Below are positions 39,267 to 44,996 of a stretch of 44,996 nt of DNA, piece after piece. Source of the stretch: Vicinamibacterales bacterium (GTDB lineage: Bacteria; Acidobacteriota; Vicinamibacteria; Vicinamibacterales; UBA8438); contig CATQHX010000049.1 of the NCBI GenBank assembly GCA_958296065.1, forward strand, positions 1-44,996. The letters run 5' to 3'. The number at the start of each line of letters is the position of its first letter. The stretch's first letter is position 1. Under the pieces are notes generated by a model. That model searched no databases and had not been told where the DNA came from. It saw only the letters and a list, made by a program, of their open reading frames with translations. The position numbers were made by a program, and so were the translations under genes.

Positions 39267-40586
39267 TCACCCGACATCGAGCAGAAAGCGCCACGCGGGC
39301 AGCACGTCGATGCTGCCCGCGTCGACCGGAATCGTTTCTTCCTCGTCGCGGGTCACGATCGTCCCCGCGTGCAGTCCCAGCTCGGCCATCGCGCGATTGA
39401 GCGCCCTGACCTCCCGCTTGCGGGTCCGCGGTTCCGCCAACGACTCGGAGACCTGGATCAGCTTGCGCGTACCGTCGGGCATCCGCGCCACGAAGTCCAC
39501 CTCGCGCCCGTTGGCGCCCTTGAAGTAGCGGATCTCCGGCGTGGCGCGCCGCAGCGCCATGAACACCAGGTTCTCGAGCAGATGGCCGGCGTTGACCAGG
39601 ATGCCCGAGCCGACCGACCTTGCGAGCGCGTGGTCGACACAGTAGATCTTCTTCGGATTCGCGTTGGCGCGGGCCAGCGACGCATCGAAGACCCGCACCG
39701 TGAACAGGAAGAAGGCGTCCTCGAACCACTCCACGTAGTCGGCGACCGCCGACTTGGGTGCCCGATGTCCGAGCGACTTCAGGTAGGCGGTGAGCCGGTT
39801 GACGGAATACAGCGACGCGGTGTTGTCCACCAGCCGGTGGGCGAGGTCCGAAACGGCGCGGGGATGCGCGACGTCGTGCCGCTCCACGAGATCGCGGAAC
39901 AGCATCGCGCCCCAGTACTCCTGGTGGATCCTGATGCGCAGCGCGCCATCGAGTCCAGCCACCTCCGGGAACGCGCCGCGCTCCCAGTACGCCTCGAACG
40001 CCTTGCGCACCAGCAGGCGCCGGCGGGTCGACAAGGGGCCATCGGCGGCGATACCTCTGAAGTCGAGAAACTCCCTGAAGGAAAAGGGGAAGATCTCCCA
40101 AGACAGCGCCCGACCGCGCATCTGGGTCGCGATCTCCCGCGACAGCATCCGCGCCGACGAGCCGCTGATGTACACCTCGCACTTCTCGGTCCGCATCAGG
40201 CGGTCGACGAACGGCTCCCAGCCCGGCACGGCCTGGATCTCGTCGAAGAAGCAGTAGACCGTCTCGGTGTTCTTCTTCTCCGGGTGAAGGGAGAAGTAGG
40301 CGTCCGCCACGACGCCGAGGCCCTCGTGCTGCAGGAAATGGAGGCGGTCGTCGAAGAAGTTCAGGTAGAGGATGTTGTCGCGCGGGACGCCGCGGTCGAG
40401 CAGCTTCCGCACCTGCTGGAACAGGAACGTCGACTTGCCGGCGCGGCGCGGACCGATGCAGACGGTGGCCTTGCCCGGCACCGGCGTTACCTCGACCCGG
40501 CGCGGGATGCCGGTCGGCAGCTCGGCCTCGCGGAAGTCCAGGATGATGTCGCGCAGGGAATCCGGCATCGCGCTTCTGGACTTCAT
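39267..40586 (-). CDS. AAA_14/DUF4143 ATP-binding protein, second paralogue
   Basis: The product is 439 residues from ATG 40586; ATG 40568 and ATG 40601 are alternatives because no ribosome site decides. Walker A is CIGPRRAGKST and Walker B YCFFDEIQAVPGW. The central block AHPRAVSDLAHRLVDNTA and the DUF4143 part follow. A C-terminal nuclease-like core YFKGANGREVDFVARMP, LIQVSESLAE ends in a short tail. It differs in sequence from the ATPase at 6032-7267 (about 410 residues) but has the same architecture. Such ATPases are patchily distributed accessory genes with no settled function. It converges on serC and faces a gene-free region upstream. Confidence 0.85.
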   Translation of the reverse strand: MKSRSAMPDSLRDIILDFREAELPTGIPRRVEVTPVPGKATVCIGPRRAGKSTFLFQQVRKLLDRGVPRDNILYLNFFDDRLHFLQHEGLGVVADAYFSLHPEKKNTETVYCFFDEIQAVPGWEPFVDRLMRTEKCEVYISGSSARMLSREIATQMRGRALSWEIFPFSFREFLDFRGIAADGPLSTRRRLLVRKAFEAYWERGAFPEVAGLDGALRIRIHQEYWGAMLFRDLVERHDVAHPRAVSDLAHRLVDNTASLYSVNRLTAYLKSLGHRAPKSAVADYVEWFEDAFFLFTVRVFDASLARANANPKKIYCVDHALARSVGSGILVNAGHLLENLVFMALRRATPEIRYFKGANGREVDFVARMPDGTRKLIQVSESLAEPRTRKREVRALNRAMAELGLHAGTIVTRDEEETIPVDAGSIDVLPAWRFLLDVG

Positions 40587-41031
40587 TGTCGCCGATAGCA
40601 TATGTAACTGGCAATAATCCCGGCCGATTCCTGAATGCCTCGGCAACTTCACCAGACCGCCGTTCCACGAGTCTGTGCGCAATCCCATCAGCACGCTAAT
40701 TCTTCGCTGCGTATCCAAGAGTGGAATCCGTTGAGCATCCGGAGGCAGGGACGAGCGCCGCCGTCGTTACCACTGCGGCTGGCCTTCCCCGCTACGCTTG
40801 CGCCGCATTGGCTGCCGGGCCTGTTTCCCGATCGTCGCATGTGACGCCGGTGGAGATTCCGCAGCCTGCCTCCGGGAGTTGCTCTCGAAAGCGCAGCCCT
40901 ACAACTGGGCGCGCGCCATCGCCGCTCGTTGTGCGATTGCGCCTGCGCGACAGGCGAGGCTGCACGACTCGGAAACGTCTCCTGATCCAATCGAATGGAC
41001 GTTATGTGCGCAACATGCTAGTTTTCGGCCC
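40587..41031. other. 445-bp gene-free region before vapBC
   Basis: I see no reliable gene here. Weak open frames exist but their translations look like chance Arg/Ala/Ser-rich sequence. The right end (GTTATGTGCGCAAC near 41001-41014) carries a small imperfect inverted repeat (ATGT, GCGCA, ACAT) that could be a vapBC operator. No terminator with a T-run is evident. Confidence 0.4.
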
Positions 41032-41271
41032 ATGCGTTTGCACATAGCACTGGACGACGACCTCGTCGACGAGATCGACCGGCGAGCGGGTCCGCGGCGG
41101 CGGAGTGCGCTCATCGCGGAACTCGTGCGGCGTGGTCTCGAGAACGAACGGCGCTGGGACGACATCGAATCCGCTCTCGGCGGCCTGCCCGATACCGGCC
41201 ACGAGTGGGACGACGACCCTGCGGCGTGGGTACGGCGACAGCGTCGCGACGACTCGCGCCGCGCCGGCTGA
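41032..41271 (+). CDS. vapB: VapB-type ribbon-helix-helix antitoxin
   Basis: A 79-residue small protein from ATG 41032; the frame extends upstream but there is not coding-like. The N-terminus MRLHIALDDDLVDEIDRRAG is a ribbon-helix-helix strand and helix, followed by RSALIAELVRRGLENERR. The C-terminus (GHEWDDDPAAWVRRQRRDD) is acidic and aromatic, as in antitoxins that wrap around a PIN toxin. Only three bases separate its stop from vapC. The ATG is preceded by AT-richer DNA with no clear Shine-Dalgarno sequence. The antitoxin should neutralise VapC and repress its own promoter. Confidence 0.85.
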   Translation: MRLHIALDDDLVDEIDRRAGPRRRSALIAELVRRGLENERRWDDIESALGGLPDTGHEWDDDPAAWVRRQRRDDSRRAG

Positions 41272-41274
41272 CCG

Positions 41275-41667
41275 ATGGCGCGCCTGCTGCTCGATTCGAC
41301 CGTGCTCATCGACGCGCTCCGCGGCCGGCCCGCCGCGGCCCGACTGGCCGCCCTGAGACGTACGGGTACGGAGCCGTGGGCGTGCGTGGTCTCGGTCGAG
41401 GAGATCTGGCGCGGCCTGCGCCCGGGCGAGGATATCGTCGCGCGCCGCCTGTTCAGCGCCCTGCGACTGGCGCCGCTCGGAGCCGCCGAAGGGATGCGAG
41501 CAGGGACGTGGCGCCAAGCCTATGCCCGTCAGGGAGTCACCCTCCATCAGGCCGATTGCCTGGTTGCCGCCGCGGCGGCAGGCGTCAATGCGGCTCTGGC
41601 AACGGCGAACGTCGATGATTTCCCAATGACGGAGCTCAACGTCCAGCACTGGCCGGTCGGCCAGTGA
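41275..41667 (+). CDS. vapC: VapC PIN-domain ribonuclease toxin
   Basis: A 130-residue PIN domain with the acidic active site intact: Asp7 in LLLDSTVLID, Glu42-Glu43 in VVSVEEIWRG, Asp94 in HQADCLVAAAA and Asp114-Asp115 in TANVDDFP. The order and spacing match VapC toxins, Mg2+-dependent RNases often cutting tRNA or rRNA. It is coupled to vapB upstream. There are 117 bases between its stop and the XdhC gene. The toxin appears functional by sequence. Confidence 0.92.
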   Translation: MARLLLDSTVLIDALRGRPAAARLAALRRTGTEPWACVVSVEEIWRGLRPGEDIVARRLFSALRLAPLGAAEGMRAGTWRQAYARQGVTLHQADCLVAAAAAGVNAALATANVDDFPMTELNVQHWPVGQ

Positions 41668-41784
41668 GAACGACGGCGTGTCGCCGCCAGGCTTGCGCCG
41701 CGCCGGCGGTTGGGACTGTTCCCGGATCGCGGAAACCGCCCCATGTAGAATCGGGGCTGGCTGCCCCGGTGCGACCGCCCCACC

Positions 41785-42912
41785 ATGAAGCACTGGCAGG
41801 AAACGTCGCAGATCGTGGGCCGCGTCACCGAGCTGGCAGCGGCCGGCCAACGCGCGGCGATGGCGACCGTCGTGCGGATCGAGGGATCCGCCTACCGGCG
41901 TGCGGGGGCCAAGCTGCTGGTGGAAGAGGGCGGCGCCACGCGCGGAGGCGTGAGCGGCGGATGCCTCGAGGCGGATGTGCGCGAAGTTGCCATGGCCGTC
42001 ATGCGGGAGGGCTTGCCCCGGCTCCGCCACTACGAGACCGGGGACGACGACCGCACCGTCTGGGGGCTCGGACTGGGCTGCAACGGGTCGGTCGACATCT
42101 TCGTTCAGCCGGTCACCTCCGGGGACGCCGTGAACGTGGCGCGCCACATGCGGACGCTGCTGGCGGGAGATGCGCCTTTCGCCGTGTCCACCGTCGTCCG
42201 CGGTCCCGCCGCCGCCCTGGGCCGGATGCTGGTGGAGGGGAACGGCCCTCCGGCCGGGTCGACGGAGACCCCCGCCCTGGATCGCGAGATGGCGCGGCGG
42301 GCGCAGACCCTCCTCGCCGCTGGCGAATCCGACCTCTACGACATCGAATCGACCGGCGCCGGCACCGAATCGACCGGCGTCTTCACCGAGGTCCATGTCC
42401 CACCGCCGCGGCTCGTCATCTGCGGCGCCGGCGACGACGCGATGCCTCTGGCGGCCCATGCGTCACAGATCGGCTACCGCGTGACCGTCGTCGATCACCG
42501 CCCGGCCTATCTGTCCCGGGAACGTTTTCCTGATGCCGAGCGCATCGACCGGAGACCCGACGACGGCCTGGAAGGACTGCCGCTCGGTCCGAGTACTCAT
42601 CTGGTGGTGATGACGCACTCGTTCGCCCACGACCGGGAGTGGGGCAGACGCTTGCTGCGAACCGAGGTCCCGTACATCGGCCTGCTTGGCCCGCGCGCGC
42701 GACGGGATGAGATACTCGAACAGATCGGCGTGACGGGCGAACCGGCCGGCGCGACGGGGATGGACCGATTCTTCGCACCGGTCGGTCTCGATCTCGGTGC
42801 GGACGGGCCCGAACAGATAGCCGTCAGCATCCTCGCGGAGCTGCTGGCGGTCCGCACCTCAAGCGTCCCGCGTCACCTGCGAGACAAGGATGGGGTCATA
42901 CATGCCGTCTGA
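41785..42912 (+). CDS. XdhC/CoxI family molybdenum-hydroxylase maturation factor
   Basis: The 375-residue product has the N-terminal XdhC domain: AAMATVVRIEGSAYRRAGAKLLV, GGVSGGCLEADVREVAM (with the Cys block GGC) and VWGLGLGCNGSVDIFVQP. The C-terminal Rossmann-like part is LVICGAGDDAMPLAAHASQIG, followed by VVMTHSFAHDREW and PYIGLLGPRARRDEIL. XdhC proteins bind Mo-pterin cofactor and mediate its sulfuration and insertion into xanthine dehydrogenase/CO dehydrogenase-type enzymes. The linker DIESTGAGTESTG is built from a 14-bp tandem repeat at 42345-42379. The next gene starts inside its 3' end, so the operon is tight. Confidence 0.9.
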   Translation: MKHWQETSQIVGRVTELAAAGQRAAMATVVRIEGSAYRRAGAKLLVEEGGATRGGVSGGCLEADVREVAMAVMREGLPRLRHYETGDDDRTVWGLGLGCNGSVDIFVQPVTSGDAVNVARHMRTLLAGDAPFAVSTVVRGPAAALGRMLVEGNGPPAGSTETPALDREMARRAQTLLAAGESDLYDIESTGAGTESTGVFTEVHVPPPRLVICGAGDDAMPLAAHASQIGYRVTVVDHRPAYLSRERFPDAERIDRRPDDGLEGLPLGPSTHLVVMTHSFAHDREWGRRLLRTEVPYIGLLGPRARRDEILEQIGVTGEPAGATGMDRFFAPVGLDLGADGPEQIAVSILAELLAVRTSSVPRHLRDKDGVIHAV

Positions 42913-43666
42913 TCTGTCCGAACGGAGCGGCGCAGTCGCGGGTGTCGTGCTCGCCGCCGGCAGCTCGACCCGCATGGGCCGCAACAAGCTGTTCTTCGAG
43001 CTCGACGGCCAGACGCTGCTGAGACGGGTCGTGCGCCGTGCGCTCCGCGCCGGTCTCGATCCGATCGTCGTCGTCGTAGGCCACGAGGCGGAGCGCGCCC
43101 GCGCCGAGCTCGCGGACCTGCCGTGCACGCCGGTCGACAATCCCGACCATGCGCTGGGCATCAACCGGTCGCTGCGGACCGGCATCTCCCACGTTCCGGA
43201 ACGCGCGCGGGCCGCGGTGGTGATGCTGGCGGACATGCCGTTCGTCACGAGCGATATGGTCGCCGGGCTCGTTGCGCGCTATCGGGAGAGCACGTCGCCG
43301 CTGGTCATCTCCGCCTACGGGGACGTCAACGCGCCGCCGATGCTGTACGACCGCGCGCTGTTCTCCGAGCTCCGGCAAATGTCCGGAGAAGGGTGCGGGC
43401 GGCAGGTCGTGCGGCGGCACCGCCACGAGGCGGTTGCGCTCTCCTGGCCGGAGGCGGCGCTCCAGGACATAGACGTTCCCGAGGACTACGAGCGCGTCAG
43501 CGCCGAACTGCGAGTCGCCGATGCAGGAATCGGTGCGGCCCCGGACGATGCCGCCCCGGAAGTCGGCGACTCCGGAAACCGTGTGGCCGCCGACAACGCC
43601 GCTCCCGGAGTGAGCGGCGCGGGAAGCGGCACCGGCGCAAAGGACGCCGGGACCGCCACCGGGTGA
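42902..43666 (+). CDS. MobA/MocA-like molybdopterin nucleotidyltransferase
   Basis: ATG 42902 gives 254 residues; the earlier ATG 42890 would give 258. AAGGA at 42886-42890 suits the 42902 start better. The nucleotidyltransferase signature is VAGVVLAAGSSTRMGRNKLFFELDGQTLLRR (Gly-rich loop, Arg and Lys), followed by DNPDHALGINRSLRTGI, VVMLADMPFVTSDM (the metal-binding Asp) and NAPPMLYDRALF. It probably attaches CMP or GMP to Mo-pterin (MocA/MobA group), giving the dinucleotide cofactor used by CO dehydrogenase-type enzymes. The C-terminal ~50 residues are a low-complexity Ala/Gly/Asp tail (AAPDDAAPEVGDSGN), unusual for the family. The start overlaps the XdhC 3' end. Confidence 0.88.
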   Translation: MPSDLSERSGAVAGVVLAAGSSTRMGRNKLFFELDGQTLLRRVVRRALRAGLDPIVVVVGHEAERARAELADLPCTPVDNPDHALGINRSLRTGISHVPERARAAVVMLADMPFVTSDMVAGLVARYRESTSPLVISAYGDVNAPPMLYDRALFSELRQMSGEGCGRQVVRRHRHEAVALSWPEAALQDIDVPEDYERVSAELRVADAGIGAAPDDAAPEVGDSGNRVAADNAAPGVSGAGSGTGAKDAGTATG

Positions 43667-43670
43667 CACC

Positions 43671-44816
43671 ATGCGTACCGACACGCTGCAGCTCGCATCC
43701 CGTCTCGCCGGTCGCAGCGAGGCCTTCGCGCTGGCCACGGTGGTCCGTCGCGAGCCACCGAGCTCGGCCCGTGTCGGCGACAGCGCCGTGGTGACCCCGG
43801 ACGGCGGGTTCCACGGCTGGCTCGGCGGAAGCTGCACGCGGCCCACCGTGATCCGCGAGGCGCTCGCCGCCCTCGCCGACGGAGCGCCGCGGCTGATTGG
43901 CATCGTCCGCGACCCCGACTCGGCGTCGCAGTCTCGATCCGGACTGACGGTGTTTCCGATGGCCTGCCACAGCGGGGGAAGCGTGGAGATCTACATCGAG
44001 CCGCTGCTGCCGGCGCGCCGGCTGCTGATCTTCGGGGTTTCGCCCACGGCGCAGGCGCTGGCGCGCCTGGCCGCCGTGCTCGGCTACCGGGTGGAAGCGG
44101 TCGATCCGGAAGCCGGCGAGGCGCTGTTCCCGGACGCGAGCCGCCTGGTGACCAGCGACGAATCCATCGAGCCACCCGCTTCCGGCCGGGACGCAGCCCG
44201 CTGCTTCGCCGTCGTCGCGACGCTGGGCCAGCGGGACGAGGAGGCGGCTTGGGCGGCGATTCAGGCGATGCCGGCGTACGTCGGCGTGGTGGCCAGCCGC
44301 AAGCGTTTCGGACAGCTACGCGAGACGCTGACCGCGCGCGGCGCCACGCCGGAGCAGCTCGACCGCATCGCCAATCCGGCCGGCCTCGACATCGGCGCAC
44401 AGACGCCCGAGGAGATCGCCTTGAGCATCCTCGCCGAGATCACCAGGCGCGGGCGCGCCCGCCGACCCGACCGGGCTCCGGCCCCCCCCGCAACGGCTTC
44501 AACGGAGACCGCGCGCGATTCGGCCCCCGCCACGGCCGTCACGGACACCGAACGCGATTCGGCTCCCGCCGCGGGGGCCCCGACTGCCGGGCGCAACCTC
44601 GCCGCCGCCACGGCGGCCACCGCGCGCGACCCGGCGCCCGGCACGTCCGTCGCGCATACCGCGCGCGACCTTGTATGCGGCATGACCGTCGCCGCCGCGG
44701 CGGCCGGTCCCCAGGCCGAATTCGGGGGGAGGACCTACTACTTCTGCTGCACGCACTGCCGCGAGCAGTTCGTCGCGGAGCCGCACAGGTACGCCGCGGC
44801 GGCACAGGAGGGGTAG
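43671..44816 (+). CDS. XdhC family protein fused to a C-terminal YHS domain
   Basis: The 381-residue product begins with an XdhC-like half (ALATVVRREPPSSARVGDSAVV, HGWLGGSCTRPTVIREAL, AITDGSVEIYIEP-like GGSVEIYIEPLL) and a Rossmann-like half (LLIFGVSPTAQALARLAAVLGYRV, YVGVVASRKRFGQLRETL, DIGAQTPEEIALSILAEI). After a Pro/Ala-rich linker with repeated TARDSAP units (residues ~265-330), a YHS domain follows: DLVCGMTV, GGRTYYFCCTHCREQFV, a Cys/His motif known to bind heavy metals such as copper. A maturation factor with a fused metal-binding domain would fit delivery to the Cu-S-Mo centre of CO dehydrogenase; that is a hypothesis. Four bases separate it from the MobA-like gene and one from the next. 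Confidence 0.9.
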   Translation: MRTDTLQLASRLAGRSEAFALATVVRREPPSSARVGDSAVVTPDGGFHGWLGGSCTRPTVIREALAALADGAPRLIGIVRDPDSASQSRSGLTVFPMACHSGGSVEIYIEPLLPARRLLIFGVSPTAQALARLAAVLGYRVEAVDPEAGEALFPDASRLVTSDESIEPPASGRDAARCFAVVATLGQRDEEAAWAAIQAMPAYVGVVASRKRFGQLRETLTARGATPEQLDRIANPAGLDIGAQTPEEIALSILAEITRRGRARRPDRAPAPPATASTETARDSAPATAVTDTERDSAPAAGAPTAGRNLAAATAATARDPAPGTSVAHTARDLVCGMTVAAAAAGPQAEFGGRTYYFCCTHCREQFVAEPHRYAAAAQEG

Positions 44817-44817
44817 C

Positions 44818-44996
44818 GTGAGGCCGGAGGTGCGCGAGACGCAGGCGGCGATGGAGCGCGAGGGGTACATCGCCGAGCCCGCCATCGCCACCGCTGTCTA
44901 CCTGGCTCGCACGCTGCGCAAACCGCTCCTCATCGAGGGGGATGCCGGCGTGGGCAAGACCGAGATCGCCAAGGTGCTGGCCCGGATCCTGGACAC
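44818..44996 (+). CDS. MoxR-family AAA ATPase (CoxD-like), 3'-truncated by the window edge
   Basis: The reading frame starts at GTG 44818, one base after the preceding TAG, and runs off the window after 59 complete codons. The visible part contains the helix VRETQAAMEREGYIA and the Walker A loop LLIEGDAGVGKTEIAKVLAR, a MoxR-type pattern. In CO dehydrogenase loci CoxD of this family helps build the Mo-Cu centre with CoxE and CoxF. An ATG at 44851 is an alternative start. The rest of the protein, the structural Mo hydroxylase genes and coxE lie, if present, to the right. Confidence 0.8.
   Translation, partial: MRPEVRETQAAMEREGYIAEPAIATAVYLARTLRKPLLIEGDAGVGKTEIAKVLARILD

Noticed and set aside
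40880..41014. Integron attC-like site before vapBC (CCTACAAC and GTTATGT)
   Set aside because: GTTATGT breaks the GTTRRRY core rule and there is no complementary ACATAAC on the left, so the required fold cannot form.
1..44996. CRISPR arrays, rRNA or tRNA genes, transposases
   Set aside because: No regular spaced repeats, no tRNA cloverleaf arms and no transposase or integrase motifs were seen on either strand by eye.

Overview
The window is G+C-rich bacterial chromosome, clearly above 60 % by eye, with densely packed genes on both strands. I see no rRNA, tRNA, CRISPR array, phage genes or transposase. The mix of exported Tat and lipoprotein enzymes, M28/S9/M23 peptidases, a DUF2911 lipoprotein, a DinB-fold protein, Omp85 and an FAD-SelD fusion suggests a Gram-negative soil or marine bacterium. 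Acidobacteriota (Vicinamibacteria-like) would fit, but that is inference and there is no marker gene to prove it.

Layout. 1-1246: end of a class I/II aminotransferase. 1414-5946: a co-directional set coding for DUF4178, a lipoprotein, a double DUF350 membrane protein, a K+ channel with RCK domain, a DUF2170 (YjfI-like) protein and PspA/IM30; it resembles the E. coli yjfIJKLMC set. 6032-11432 (minus strand): an AAA_14/DUF4143 ATPase, a Tat-exported flavin amine oxidase, a membrane-fused aminopropyltransferase and an exported EF-hand protein. Together 1414-10637 looks like an envelope-stress/polyamine island. 11834-17169: exported proteins (M28 peptidase, DUF2911, amidase) and a DinB-like protein. 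17211-21580: a GT4 glycosyltransferase and PHP protein diverging from btaA-btaB (betaine lipid synthesis), a probable locus for phosphorus-free membrane lipids. 21806-22407: hicAB toxin-antitoxin. 22616-25086: an exported protein paired with an Omp85 barrel. 25164-29380 (minus): GT1 glycosyltransferase, thioredoxin and S9 peptidase. 29595-31285: three tightly coupled genes of unknown family. 31485-35494: aminotransferase, FAD-SelD fusion and peroxiredoxin. 35553-39212: M23 peptidase, DUF1015 and serC. 39267-40586 (minus): a second AAA_14/DUF4143 ATPase. 41032-41667: vapBC. 41785 to the right edge: molybdenum-hydroxylase maturation operon (XdhC, MobA-like transferase, XdhC-YHS fusion, MoxR ATPase), cut by the window end.

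Three copies of a roughly 108-bp double-hairpin repeat lie at 1244, 12323 and 31366. Two of them supply the TAG stop codon of the neighbouring gene. The best candidates for undescribed biology are the PspA/DUF350/polyamine island, the three-gene orphan cassette, the XdhC-YHS fusion and the repeat family.
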